Both the position numbers and the translations under genes were made by a program. A DNA stretch of 64,000 nucleotides from Kosakonia sacchari SP1 (GTDB taxonomy: Bacteria; Pseudomonadota; Gammaproteobacteria; Enterobacterales; Enterobacteriaceae), in the NCBI RefSeq assembly GCF_000300455.3, contig NZ_CP007215.2:4712001-4776000 (forward strand), in the 5' to 3' direction. The notes under the pieces were generated by a model. It searched no databases. It saw only the letters and a program-made list of their open reading frames with translations, and was not told the origin of the DNA. This document shows, in pieces, positions 44,247 to 56,117 of the stretch. The number at the start of each line of letters is the position of its first letter. Position 1 is the stretch's first letter.

Positions 44247-44257
44247 GGAGGCAGTAT

Positions 44258-45361
44258 ATGGACCGCATCATCCAGTCACCGGGCAAATATATCCAGGGTG
44301 CAGATGTTATCACCCGCCTCGGTGACTATCTCAAACCGCTGGCCGATCGCTGGCTGGTTGTCGGTGACAAATTTGTTCTTGGTTTTGCGCAGGAAACGCT
44401 GCAAAAAAGTCTGGTGGATGCCGGGCTGGCCTGCGAAATCGCGCCGTTCGGCGGCGAATGTTCACAAAACGAAATTGACCGGCTGCGCGGTGTGGCAGAA
44501 AGCGCCCGCTGTGGCGCAGTGCTCGGCATCGGCGGCGGCAAAACGCTGGATACCGCTAAAGCGCTGGCGCATTTCATGCACGTGCCAGTGGCCATTGCCC
44601 CCACTATCGCATCGACCGATGCGCCCTGCAGCGCGCTGTCAGTTATCTACACCGACAGTGGCGAGTTTGACCGCTATTTGCTGCTGCCCAACAACCCGGA
44701 TCGGGTGATTGTCGACACCAAAATTGTCGCCGGAGCCCCTGCGCGTTTGCTGGCAGCCGGGATTGGCGATGCACTCTCGACCTGGTTTGAAGCGCGTGCT
44801 TGTTCACGCAGTGGCGCAAAAACCATGGCGGGTGGTCAGTGTACACAATCCGCCCTCGCGCTGGCGGAGCTCTGTTACAACACGCTGCTTGAAGAGGGTG
44901 AAAAAGCAATGTTCGCTGCCGAACAGCATGTGGTAACACCTGCGCTGGAGCGCGTGGTGGAAGCCAATACTTACCTGAGCGGCGTCGGTTTTGAGAGCGG
45001 TGGTCTGGCGGCAGCACACGCCATTCATAACGGCATCACGGCGATTCCTGAGGCACATCATTACTACCACGGCGAAAAAGTGGCGTTTGGCACCTTAACC
45101 CAGCTGGTGCTGGAAAACGCGCCGCTGGAAGAGATCGAAACCGTCGCAGCGCTGTGCCATACCGTCGGCTTACCGATTACGCTGGCGCAACTGGGCATCA
45201 AAACCGATATTCCGGCGAAAATGCGCATCGTAGCGCAAGCCGCCTGCGCGCAAGGGGAAACCATTCATAATATGCCGGGCGGTGCGACACCGGATCAGGT
45301 CTATGCCGCGCTACTGGTCGCCGATCAGTATGGGCAGCGTTTTCTTGAAGAGTGGGAATAG
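44258..45361 (+). CDS. gldA: Glycerol dehydrogenase (NAD+)
   Basis: Zinc-dependent group III alcohol dehydrogenase of 367 residues, as in E. coli. It interconverts glycerol and dihydroxyacetone and can reduce other small carbonyls. NAD-binding [13 protein letters not shown] lies near residue 93. Zinc ligands are an aspartate in [12 protein letters not shown] near 171 and histidines in AAAHAIHNG near 254 and HHYYHGEKV near 271. It is cotranscribed with fsaB from the CRP-linked promoter. Confidence 0.97.
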   Translation: MDRIIQSPGKYIQGADVITRLGDYLKPLADRWLVVGDKFVLGFAQETLQKSLVDAGLACEIAPFGGECSQNEIDRLRGVAESARCGAVLGIGGGKTLDTAKALAHFMHVPVAIAPTIASTDAPCSALSVIYTDSGEFDRYLLLPNNPDRVIVDTKIVAGAPARLLAAGIGDALSTWFEARACSRSGAKTMAGGQCTQSALALAELCYNTLLEEGEKAMFAAEQHVVTPALERVVEANTYLSGVGFESGGLAAAHAIHNGITAIPEAHHYYHGEKVAFGTLTQLVLENAPLEEIETVAALCHTVGLPITLAQLGIKTDIPAKMRIVAQAACAQGETIHNMPGGATPDQVYAALLVADQYGQRFLEEWE

Positions 45362-45391
45362 CATTCAGAATTTTGCGCCCTCAGTGGAGTG

Positions 45392-45496
45392 CTGAAACCC
45401 CTAAAAAGCGGCTCTGCAAAGCCTGTGAGATGTAAATCCAAAACAATGCAGAGCTAATATCGGTTGATGTCCATGCGCACAGGGCGTGGTTTTCAG
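45392..45496. repeat. Quasi-palindromic segment between gldA and metF
   Basis: Outer arms CTGAAA (45392-45397) with TTTCAG (45491-45496) and inner arms GCTCTGC (45411-45417) with GCAGAGC (45448-45454). It fills most of the gap at the position where E. coli K-12 carries katG. It has no coding potential that I can see and no family I recognise. Confidence 0.4.
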
Positions 45497-45504
45497 TGAG
45501 CCAT

Positions 45505-45533
45505 AAAAAAGCCGGATCGCAATCCGGCTTTTC
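45505..45533. terminator. Two-way terminator between gldA and metF
   Basis: A-run, GCCGGAT (45511-45517), CGCA loop, ATCCGGC (45522-45528), then TTTTCTTT. It serves metF on the minus strand and can also stop gldA transcripts. Confidence 0.9.
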
Positions 45534-45558
45534 TTTGATTTTGCCACTGACTGAATTT

Positions 45559-46452
<894 letters not shown>

Positions 46453-46490
46453 TTACCTCATCAATCGCATGTCATTGTCTGTTGTTTTGT

Positions 46491-46522
46491 GAACTTCTAT
46501 ACGTTTAGACGTCCAGATGTAA
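46491..46522. promoter_or_regulatory. MET boxes of metF
   Basis: Four adjacent 8-base units resemble the MetJ box AGACGTCT: GAACTTCT, ATACGTTT, AGACGTCC and AGATGTAA (plus-strand reading). They lie 42 bases upstream of the metF start. MetJ with SAM binds such arrays cooperatively. Confidence 0.85.
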
Positions 46523-46618
46523 AAATGACGGAAAACGTTCGGGGCGTCAACAGGAAAATCACTATTCTGGGTGAGGAATGTTCAGCGAAGATGAAAAAAA
46601 TTCACGATGCCGCAAAGC

Positions 46619-46644
46619 ATCCTCTCCCGGTTCAGGGAGAGGAT
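46619..46644. repeat. CCTCTCCC/GGGAGAGG hairpin after metL
   Basis: A perfect 10-base-pair inverted repeat, ATCCTCTCCC (46619-46628) and GGGAGAGGAT (46635-46644), lies 12 bases past the metL stop. It has no T-run, so it may protect the 3' end of the metBL message rather than terminate it. It is similar to the hairpins near 31150 and 62880. Confidence 0.6.
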
Positions 46645-46656
46645 AAAAGAAAGGAA

Positions 46657-49089
46657 CTACAGTAACTGTGCGAGGCGATTGATATCCGACTGGATAGCGC
46701 CAGCGGTCACATCGCGCCCCGCGCCCGGCCCGCGGATCACCAGCGGGTTATCGCGGTACCAGCGGCTTTCAATGGCGAAGACGTTATCCCCCGGCAAAAC
46801 CGCCGCCAGCGGGTGTTCCGGGCGAACGGCCTCAACGCCGACGCGCGCTTTACCGTTAGCATCAAAACGCGCCACATAACGCAGCACCAGCCCCATTTCG
46901 CGGGCGGCTTCCAGCCGCTGCACCATTTGCTCGTTCAGTTCCTCGCCGTTTTCGAAAAAGTGATCGACCGATCCCTCTTCGCAACCCGCAGGCACTAAAG
47001 ACTCTACGCGCACCTGGTCTGGTTCGATGTCGTAACCTGCCTCGCGGGCGAGGATCACCAGTTTGCGCATCACATCTTTGCCGGAAAGGTCAACGCGCGG
47101 ATCCGGCTCGGTCAACCCTTGCTGCCAGGCCTGATCCACTAAATCGGTAAACGGTACGGTGCCGTCGAATTGCAGGAACAGCCAGGAGAGCGTACCGGAG
47201 AAAATCCCGCTGATCGCCAGAATCGCATCGCCGCTTTCACGCAAGTCGCGCACGGTATGATTCACCGGCAGACCGGCGCCAACCGTCGCGTTATACAACC
47301 AGCGGCGACCGGTTTTTTCAAACGCATCGTGGATCTGACGATAGGTGTCGGTTGTGCTGGCTCCGGCCAGTTTGTTGGCGCTGATCACATGGAAGCCGTG
47401 ACTGGCGAAATCCAGATACTGCTCCGCCAGTTGCGAGCTGGCGGTGACATCCAGCACCACCAGATCATCGTACGGATGGGCGCGCATCCACAAAAATAGC
47501 GACTCCTCATCCTGTTCCACCGCTTCATCATTAAAGAACGCTAGCGCACGACTGGCATCCAGCCCGTCATAACTCAGCAAACTGCGGCGGCTATCCACCA
47601 CGCCCGCCAGCACAAATTCAAAACCGGTACGTGCCGACAACGCGCTCTGCTCGCGCGAGAACAGCTCCAGCCAGCGGGAACCGATATTGCCTTTGCCAAA
47701 CAGCACCAGACCAATGCGTTTTTCTGCGCGGAACAGCGACTGGTGCAGCCCCTGAATCAGGCTTTCCGTCGGGCCAACGCGCAGCACAGCGACCAGGCTA
47801 ATGCCTTCGTCAGATTGCCAGATAAATTCCACTGGCTGGCCTTTCAACTGCTGCCAGAAACGGTGGCTGTGCAACGGATTGCGGCACACGCCTGCCCCCA
47901 CCATCGCCACTAACGCCAGACCCTGACGCAGACGCAATTCACCCGGTAAACCGGCTTCATCAAGCAGTTTAAAGACGCTATCGACCACTTCTGAGGTGTA
48001 GCAAAGCTGCAATAAGTTACGGTCCGCATGTGCGCCAACCGCCAGCGGGCGCACCTGCGCACGCTTCAGGATCAGGTCAATCTCTTTGTGCGCCAGCTTA
48101 AAGTCCTGGCCGGACGGCACCAGAAACTCAATCAGGCAGACGTCATCATGGCTGGTGACAATCCGCGCCCCGGTGCCGGAAGCCAGCACGCGTTCAATGC
48201 GTGTTGACCCCTGTTCCGGGTTATAACTACAGCGCAATTGCAGATCGATATTGCTGCCGGAAACCGGTTGTAGCGTGCGCGCATGCAGCACCGGTGCCGC
48301 CAGACGCGCCAGCTCGCTGGCTTCATCAAGGCGTAGCAGCGGTAACAGGCAGGCATCTTTCACTTTACGCGGGTCCGCGCTGTAAACACCGGCCACGTCG
48401 CTCCAGATGGTTACGCGACTGACATCGCCCAGCGCGCCAATTTGCGTCGCCGAGTAGTCCGAACCGTTACGCCCCAGCAGCACGGTTTCGCCAGCGTCGT
48501 TGCGGCTGATAAAGCCGGTCACGACAATACGTTTGCCCGGATACTGCGCCAGCTGTTGTTGCAGCAGCGGATAAGAGGCACCTTCATTCACCTGCGGTTG
48601 TGCTGCGCGTTCAGCACGCAGGAAATCACGGGCATCCAGCCAGGCGGCATCCAGACCTTGCTGGTTCAGCACGGCGGCCATTAAACGCGCCGACCAGATT
48701 TCACCATGGCCAACCACTTCGGCGTAAACCGCGTCGGTAATGCCGCCATCCAGCAACACCGCCAGATGTTCAAGGTCGTGAATAAACTCGCTGGTCAGAC
48801 CGTCGGCTATCGCGGCGGGTAACAGCCCGCTGATTAAATCACTCTGGTAACGACGCAGCGATTGTTGAACCTGATGCGCAGAAAGCCTGTCAGTCTGGCT
48901 CAATTTCAGCCAGTTGATCAGCTGGTTGGTGGTGCTGCCTGCGGCCGAGACAACCATCATGTCGCCCGGTTGTGAATACTCCGCCATGATCCCTGCGACG
49001 CGCAGATAACATTTCACATCCGCCAGACTACTCCCACCAAATTTGTGCAGCTGACGAGCCTTCGTCCCTGCCTGCGCAATCACACTCAT
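46657..49089 (-). CDS. metL: Aspartokinase II / homoserine dehydrogenase II
   Basis: A bifunctional 810-residue enzyme, as in E. coli. The N-terminal aspartokinase (KFGGSSLADVKCYL, about 1-450) and C-terminal NADP homoserine dehydrogenase (GKGNIGSRWLELF near 465, NATVGAGLPV near 640) catalyse the first and third steps from aspartate to methionine and threonine. It lies 2 bases after metB, so it is cotranscribed and MetJ-controlled. Confidence 0.98.
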   Translation of the reverse strand: MSVIAQAGTKARQLHKFGGSSLADVKCYLRVAGIMAEYSQPGDMMVVSAAGSTTNQLINWLKLSQTDRLSAHQVQQSLRRYQSDLISGLLPAAIADGLTSEFIHDLEHLAVLLDGGITDAVYAEVVGHGEIWSARLMAAVLNQQGLDAAWLDARDFLRAERAAQPQVNEGASYPLLQQQLAQYPGKRIVVTGFISRNDAGETVLLGRNGSDYSATQIGALGDVSRVTIWSDVAGVYSADPRKVKDACLLPLLRLDEASELARLAAPVLHARTLQPVSGSNIDLQLRCSYNPEQGSTRIERVLASGTGARIVTSHDDVCLIEFLVPSGQDFKLAHKEIDLILKRAQVRPLAVGAHADRNLLQLCYTSEVVDSVFKLLDEAGLPGELRLRQGLALVAMVGAGVCRNPLHSHRFWQQLKGQPVEFIWQSDEGISLVAVLRVGPTESLIQGLHQSLFRAEKRIGLVLFGKGNIGSRWLELFSREQSALSARTGFEFVLAGVVDSRRSLLSYDGLDASRALAFFNDEAVEQDEESLFLWMRAHPYDDLVVLDVTASSQLAEQYLDFASHGFHVISANKLAGASTTDTYRQIHDAFEKTGRRWLYNATVGAGLPVNHTVRDLRESGDAILAISGIFSGTLSWLFLQFDGTVPFTDLVDQAWQQGLTEPDPRVDLSGKDVMRKLVILAREAGYDIEPDQVRVESLVPAGCEEGSVDHFFENGEELNEQMVQRLEAAREMGLVLRYVARFDANGKARVGVEAVRPEHPLAAVLPGDNVFAIESRWYRDNPLVIRGPGAGRDVTAGAIQSDINRLAQLL

Positions 49090-49091
49090 GT

Positions 49092-50252
49092 TTACCCCTC
49101 AGCTGCGACCCGGAAGCCATTTTCCAGATCGGCAATTAGATCTTCACTGTCTTCAATACCGGTTGAGATACGCAATAGCGTCTCAGAGATTCCCGCTGCG
49201 GCGCGCGCTTCCGGCGCCATGCCTGCGTGGGTCATTGTCGCGGCGTGGGAGATTAAACTTTCAACCCCGCCTAATGATTCCGCCAGCGTAAACAACGATA
49301 GACCACTTAAGAAACGACGCAGCGTTTGTTCGTCACCATCCAGTTCAAAACTTAACATCGCGCCAAAGCCTTTTTGTTGACGCGCAGCAATCTCGTGCCC
49401 CTGATTATCCGGCAGAGACGGGTGGTACAGTTTTTTCACCAACGGCTGTGTTTGCAGGAAATCGACAATCGCCTGAGCATTACGCTGCGCCACTTCCATG
49501 CGCGGCGACAACGTACGCAGGCCGCGCAACAGCAGATAGCTGTCGAAGGCGCTGCCGGTGACGCCAATATTATTCGCCCACCATGCCAGTTCGGTGACAG
49601 TCGCCTCATCTTTCGCAATCACCACGCCCGCCACCACATCGGAATGGCCGTTGAGGTATTTGGTGCAAGAGTGCAGCACCAAATCCGCGCCCAGCGCCAG
49701 CGGGTTTTGCAAGGCCGGGCTCAGGAATGTGTTATCCACCACGCTGATTGCGCCAGCTTCACGCGCAAGCTGGCAAATTTTCGCAATATCGACGACGCGC
49801 AACAACGGGTTGCTTGGGCTTTCGACCAGCACCAGCTTCGGTTGTTCCGCCAGCGCCGCTTTCAGTGCCTGCTCATCGCCCTGATCAACAAATTTCACCC
49901 GGTAGCAACCGCGTTTCGCCAGGCTATCGAACAGGCGATAGCTGCCGCCATAGCAGTCGTGCGGCGCCACCAGCAGATCGCCAGGTTTGAGAAAGACTGT
50001 CGTCACCAGGTGAATCGCCGACATGCCGGTATTGGTCAATACCGCGCCCGCGCCACCTTCCAGTTCCGCCAGTGCACGCTGAACCACATCACGCGTTGGG
50101 TTGCCGCGACGCGAATAATCATGCGCACGAGGTTCGTTAAAGCCGGTGAAATTATAAGTACTGGAGAGATGAATCGGCGGGACAACGCAACCGTACTGCT
50201 CGTCATCGTTCAATCCGCTACGCACTGCGATGGTGGCCTGTTTACGCGTCAT
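49092..50252 (-). CDS. metB: Cystathionine gamma-synthase
   Basis: PLP enzyme of 386 residues that joins O-succinylhomoserine and cysteine. The PLP lysine is in HSCTKYLNGHSDVVAG near 198. I chose ATG 50252 (MTRKQATIAVRSG) by homology over the longer frame that starts at 50312. It is divergent from its repressor gene metJ, with the shared MET boxes between. Confidence 0.98.
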   Translation of the reverse strand: MTRKQATIAVRSGLNDDEQYGCVVPPIHLSSTYNFTGFNEPRAHDYSRRGNPTRDVVQRALAELEGGAGAVLTNTGMSAIHLVTTVFLKPGDLLVAPHDCYGGSYRLFDSLAKRGCYRVKFVDQGDEQALKAALAEQPKLVLVESPSNPLLRVVDIAKICQLAREAGAISVVDNTFLSPALQNPLALGADLVLHSCTKYLNGHSDVVAGVVIAKDEATVTELAWWANNIGVTGSAFDSYLLLRGLRTLSPRMEVAQRNAQAIVDFLQTQPLVKKLYHPSLPDNQGHEIAARQQKGFGAMLSFELDGDEQTLRRFLSGLSLFTLAESLGGVESLISHAATMTHAGMAPEARAAAGISETLLRISTGIEDSEDLIADLENGFRVAAEG

Positions 50253-50313
50253 GGTGAAGGCTTCCTGGCTTAATGGATGAAAAGTCTCACGACAGAGTAA
50301 ACACTGCGACAAT

Positions 50314-50361
50314 AGACGTCAATACATCTGGACATCTAAACTTCTTTGCGTATAGATTGAG
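50314..50361. promoter_or_regulatory. MET box array between metB and metJ
   Basis: Consecutive 8-base units AGACGTCA, ATACATCT, GGACATCT, AAACTTCT, TTGCGTAT and AGATTGAG match the MetJ consensus AGACGTCT to varying degree. It is the same arrangement as in the E. coli metJB region and controls both divergent genes. Confidence 0.92.
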
Positions 50362-50514
50362 CAAAAGTACAATAGCCGTTAAAATTATACGCTTTAGTAC
50401 CGGTAGCTGAGCGATACACCGTGTCACCATGTTGACTCTACGGTAAACTACGCGGAATTACGGCCCGGCGGTGTCCGGGTTTAGACTAATGACTGAGAGG
50501 ATTAAAGGTATCTC

Positions 50515-50832
50515 ATGGCTGAATGGAGCGGCGAATATATCAGCCCATACGCTGAGCACGGCAAGAAGAGTGAGCAAGTAAAAAAAATTACGGTTTCCAT
50601 TCCTCTTAAGGTGTTAAAAATCCTCACCGATGAACGTACCCGTCGTCAGGTGAACAACTTGCGTCACGCCACCAACAGTGAGCTGCTGTGTGAAGCGTTT
50701 TTGCATGCGTTTACCGGTCAACCCCTGCCGAACGATGAAGACCTGCGTAAAGAGCGCAGCGACGAAATCCCGGAAGAGGCAAAAGTGATTATGCGTGAAC
50801 TGGGGATCGACCCGGATACGTGGGAATACTGA
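50515..50832 (+). CDS. metJ: Methionine repressor MetJ
   Basis: A 105-residue ribbon-helix-helix repressor that uses SAM as corepressor. The beta-strand [21 protein letters not shown] is identical to E. coli. It represses metF, metBL and itself in this window through the MET boxes. The ATG at 50515 gives [16 protein letters not shown]. Confidence 0.98.
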   Translation: MAEWSGEYISPYAEHGKKSEQVKKITVSIPLKVLKILTDERTRRQVNNLRHATNSELLCEAFLHAFTGQPLPNDEDLRKERSDEIPEEAKVIMRELGIDPDTWEY

Positions 50833-50839
50833 TCGCAAC

Positions 50840-50872
50840 AAAAAAGGGCGGAAGATATCTTCCGCCCTTTTT
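50840..50872. terminator. Two-way terminator between metJ and a candidate small gene
   Basis: A near-perfect palindrome: A-run, GGGCGGAAGA, TCTTCCGCCC, then T-run. The A and T runs on both sides allow it to end metJ on the plus strand and the small minus-strand transcription unit described at 50902-51009. Confidence 0.93.
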
Positions 50873-50901
50873 GTTTCAATCTGTTTATCTCATCGGCTTA
50901 C

Positions 50902-51009
50902 TCAGAAGCGCGTTACTTCCGGATGCACTTCCGCCAGTGAGAGCAGGTAAGACATCAATACGTTTTTCACTGCCGTCAGCAAATCGCTCATTTTTTCGCT
51001 CGGGTTCAT
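50902..51009 (-). CDS. Candidate small protein or dual-function RNA, CRP-linked
   Basis: A 35-codon frame starting MNPSEKMSDLLTAVKNV and ending VHPEVTRF; an internal ATG at 50991 gives a 29-residue form. The middle is a likely amphipathic or hydrophobic helix (LLTAVKNVLMSYLLSLAEV). It has its own signals: a perfect CRP site, hexamers TTGATC and TATCAT with a 17-base spacer, and a terminator 30 bases past the stop. Ribosome sites are weak at both ATGs, so it could be an sRNA, a small protein or both. I do not recognise it. E. coli K-12 has yiiX between metJ and rpmE instead. Confidence 0.45.
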   Translation of the reverse strand: MNPSEKMSDLLTAVKNVLMSYLLSLAEVHPEVTRF

Positions 51010-51061
51010 AGAAGTGGATGGCGAAAATGATATGCTCATTTTTTAATCAGATCAATATTTT

Positions 51062-51077
51062 TGTGACATCAATCACA
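51062..51077. promoter_or_regulatory. Perfect CRP site upstream of the candidate small gene
   Basis: TGTGA-CATCAA-TCACA, flanked by A/T runs. On the minus strand a TTGATC -35 box (51055-51050) and a TATCAT -10 box (51032-51027) follow, placing the site centre near -49. That is neither the class I nor the class II spacing, so activation or repression cannot be told. Confidence 0.7.
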
Positions 51078-51108
51078 AAAACCCACCCATTCGGCAAAAC
51101 GCAGAGAC

Positions 51109-51135
51109 AAAAAAAGCGCCTTTCGGCGCTTTTTT
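51109..51135. terminator. Terminator of rpmE
   Basis: A-run, AGCGCC (51115-51120), TTTC, GGCGCT (51125-51130), T-run; read on the minus strand it follows the rpmE stop by 10 bases. Confidence 0.92.
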
Positions 51136-51145
51136 CTTTGGCAAC

Positions 51146-51358
51146 TTATTTGCTGCCCGGGATGCTGAAGCGTTTGTTGAAACGCTCAACACGACCACCG
51201 GTATCAACAACACGTTGTTTACCAGTAAAGAACGGGTGGCATTTGCCGCACACGTCCAGGTTCAGGTCGTGACCCACGGTGGAGTGGGTTTTGATCACGT
51301 TACCGCAAGAACAGGTTGCAGTAATCGCTACATAATTCGGGTGAATACCTTTTTTCAT
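51146..51358 (-). CDS. rpmE: 50S ribosomal protein L31 (zinc form)
   Basis: A 70-residue ribosomal protein, E. coli length. The zinc-binding cysteines are present: CSCGN near residues 16-18 and [12 protein letters not shown] near 37-40. It starts MKKGIHPNY (E. coli MKKDIHPKY). It is divergent from priA with a 207-base gap that holds both promoters. Confidence 0.98.
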   Translation of the reverse strand: MKKGIHPNYVAITATCSCGNVIKTHSTVGHDLNLDVCGKCHPFFTGKQRVVDTGGRVERFNKRFSIPGSK

Positions 51359-51400
51359 GGGAAACCTCAGTTTAAGGCCGCGTCGCTCTTCCAGCCCTAA

Positions 51401-53758
<2,358 letters not shown>

Positions 53759-53882
53759 GGCTGCGAGCCGACATATAAAATTCAACTTTCATCACACTTT
53801 TCATGAAAATTCTGTAACCGGTGCGCTTAACTATCTGATAAAAATGTGACAACGCCTGCGCCGTGCATGCGAGGAGAACAAG

Positions 53883-54908
53883 GTGAAACCCAAAAATCAG
53901 GTTGCGGCAGCGACCATGAAAGATGTTGCCATGAAAGCAAAGGTTTCGACGGCAACTGTGTCACGTGCATTAATGAACCCGGAAAAAGTGTCGCAGGCTA
54001 CCCGCAACCGGGTGGAACAAGCGGCAATGGAAGTGGGTTATTTGCCTCAGTCAATGGGACGCAACGTCAAACGCAATGAATCACGCACACTGCTGGTGAT
54101 TGTGCCGGATATCTGCGATCCCTTTTTCAGCGAGATTATTCGCGGCATTGAAGTGACCGCCGCGGAACACGGCTATCTGGTGCTGATTGGCGACTGCGCC
54201 CATCAAAATCAGCAAGAAAAAACCTTTATCGACCTGATTATCACCAAACAAATCGACGGCATGCTGCTGCTCGGCTCGCGTTTGCCGTTTGACGCCAGCA
54301 TCGAAGAGCAACGCAATTTACCGCCAATGGTGATGGCCAATGAATTCGCACCGGAGCTGGAACTGCCGACGGTGCATATTGATAACCTGACCGCCGCTTT
54401 TAATGCCGTCAATTATTTGCAGGAACAGGGCCACCAGCGAATCGGTTGTATTGCCGGTCCGGAAGAGATGCCGCTGTGCCATTACCGCTTGCAGGGCTAT
54501 GTTCAGGCGCTACGCCGCTCTGGCGTGACCGTTGATCCGCATTACATCACACGCGGTGATTTCACTTTCGAGGCGGGCGCACGGGCGTTGGATCAGTTGT
54601 TGATGCTACCGAAGCCTCCGACTGCCGTGTTCTGCCATAGCGATGTGATGGCGCTTGGCGCGCTGTCACAAGCTAAACGCCGGGGGCTGAAAGTACCGGA
54701 CGACTTATCGATCATCGGCTTTGATAACATTTCACTGGCTGAATTCTGCGACCCGCCGTTGACCACCGTTTCGCAACCGCGTTATCAGATTGGTCGCGAA
54801 GCCATGTTATTGCTGCTGGAGCAGTTGCAGGGGCATAACGTAAGCAGCGGTTCGCGCTTGCTGGAGTGTGAATTAATCCTGCGCGGCAGCACCCGGGCGC
54901 TGAAGTAA
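53883..54908 (+). CDS. cytR: Nucleoside catabolism repressor CytR
   Basis: LacI-family repressor of 341 residues, as in E. coli. It represses deo, udp, cdd and other nucleoside genes together with CRP and is induced by cytidine. The helix-turn-helix MKDVAMKAKVSTATVSRAL lies near residues 12-30, and the ligand domain follows. The start is GTG at 53883 with GGAG in the gap upstream, giving MKPKNQVAAATMKDV. Confidence 0.97.
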   Translation: MKPKNQVAAATMKDVAMKAKVSTATVSRALMNPEKVSQATRNRVEQAAMEVGYLPQSMGRNVKRNESRTLLVIVPDICDPFFSEIIRGIEVTAAEHGYLVLIGDCAHQNQQEKTFIDLIITKQIDGMLLLGSRLPFDASIEEQRNLPPMVMANEFAPELELPTVHIDNLTAAFNAVNYLQEQGHQRIGCIAGPEEMPLCHYRLQGYVQALRRSGVTVDPHYITRGDFTFEAGARALDQLLMLPKPPTAVFCHSDVMALGALSQAKRRGLKVPDDLSIIGFDNISLAEFCDPPLTTVSQPRYQIGREAMLLLLEQLQGHNVSSGSRLLECELILRGSTRALK

Positions 54909-55002
54909 AGGCGCAGCCTTTCAGACGCCCTCTTCTGGTCAAAACCCCGTCGCTTAAGTAACATGGCGGGCTGATAAACGAAATAAATACAGCGAAACGA
55001 TA

Positions 55003-56025
55003 GTGGCACAACGAGATTATGTACGCCGCAGCCAGTCGGCTCCTGCGCGGCGAAAGACGAGTAACTCAAGGAAAAAACAGCGCAGCAAGTCTGCGGTCTC
55101 TCCAGCTATGGTCGCCATTGCGGCCGCTGTGCTGGTCGCCTTTATCGGTGGTTTGTACTTTATTACGCACCACAAAAAAGAAGAATCCGAGTCACTGCAA
55201 AACCAGAAAATGACCGGCAACGGCCTGCCACCGAAACCGGAAGAGCGCTGGCGCTATATTAAAGAGCTGGAAAGTCGCCAGCCTGGCGTACGCGCGCCAA
55301 CCGAGCCAACAGCCGGTGGTGAAGTGCAAAAACCGGAGCAGTTGACCGATGAGCAGCGCCAGTTGTTAGCGCAGATGCAGGCCGACATGCGCCAGCAGCC
55401 GACGCAACTCAACGAAGTGCCGTGGAACGAGCAGACGCCGGAACAGCGCCAGCAAACACTGCAACGCCAGCGCCAGGCACAACAACAAGTGCAGATGCAA
55501 CAGCAGCAGCAGTGGACGCAGACACAGCCTGTACAGGCCCAGCCGCCGCGCACGCAACCGCGCGTAACGGAGCAGCCGGTGCAGCAGCAGGCGCGGACTA
55601 CGCAAACCACGCCACCGCCGCGCCAGACGCAAACCACGACGCAGCAAAAACCGGCCGCCACCTCGCAACCGTATCAGGATCTGCTGCAAACGCCGCCGCA
55701 TACCGCTGCAACGCCGCCGAAAACGCAACAAGCTGCACCGGTAACGCGTGAAGTGGAAACGCCTAAGGCGCAACCGCAAACGACTGAGAAGAAAGACGAT
55801 CGCCGCTGGCTTATCCAGTGCGGTTCGTTTAAAGGTCAGGATCAGGCAGAAACGGTACGTGCACAGCTGGCATTTGAAGGTTTCGACTCGCGTATTACCA
55901 GCAACAACGGCTGGAATCGCGTGGTGATGGGCCCGGTAAAAGGCAAAGAGAGCGCCGATGCCACCATCAGCCGCCTGAAAATGGCCGGCCACGCAAACTG
56001 CATCCGTCTCGCCGCCGGGGGTTGA
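55003..56025 (+). CDS. ftsN: Cell division protein FtsN
   Basis: Late divisome protein that activates septal peptidoglycan synthesis. It has a short cytoplasmic tail, one membrane segment (about 34-54) and a periplasmic linker. The activating region near WRYIKELESRQPGV is conserved. A Gln/Thr/Pro-rich stretch spans about 135-250, and a C-terminal SPOR domain (about 265-340, WLIQCGSFKGQDQAETVRAQL) binds denuded glycan. The protein has 340 residues against 319 in E. coli; the extra length is in the Gln-rich linker. The start is GTG at 55003 (MAQRDYVRRSQ). Confidence 0.97.
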   Translation: MAQRDYVRRSQSAPARRKTSNSRKKQRSKSAVSPAMVAIAAAVLVAFIGGLYFITHHKKEESESLQNQKMTGNGLPPKPEERWRYIKELESRQPGVRAPTEPTAGGEVQKPEQLTDEQRQLLAQMQADMRQQPTQLNEVPWNEQTPEQRQQTLQRQRQAQQQVQMQQQQQWTQTQPVQAQPPRTQPRVTEQPVQQQARTTQTTPPPRQTQTTTQQKPAATSQPYQDLLQTPPHTAATPPKTQQAAPVTREVETPKAQPQTTEKKDDRRWLIQCGSFKGQDQAETVRAQLAFEGFDSRITSNNGWNRVVMGPVKGKESADATISRLKMAGHANCIRLAAGG

Positions 56026-56048
56026 AACCCCTAAAACACCCCCCATTT
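56021..56048 (+). promoter_or_regulatory. Heat-shock (sigma-32) promoter of hslVU
   Basis: GTTGAA (56021-56026), a 14-base spacer, then CCCCATTT (56041-56048), matching the sigma-32 pattern CTTGAA / CCCCATnT. The -35 box overlaps the ftsN stop codon. hslVU is a classic heat-shock operon. Confidence 0.8.
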
Positions 56049-56117
56049 ATAATTGCATTCTGCCCCGTACACCGTGCGGGGCGCTGTATTGTGCATTTGT
56101 AACCAAGGGGTCTGCTC

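Noticed and set aside
55254-55661. Cys-rich 135-codon frame opposite ftsN, metallothionein-like in look
   Set aside because: The cysteines come from the reverse reading of the CAG/GCA-rich Gln linker of ftsN; it is a composition artefact.
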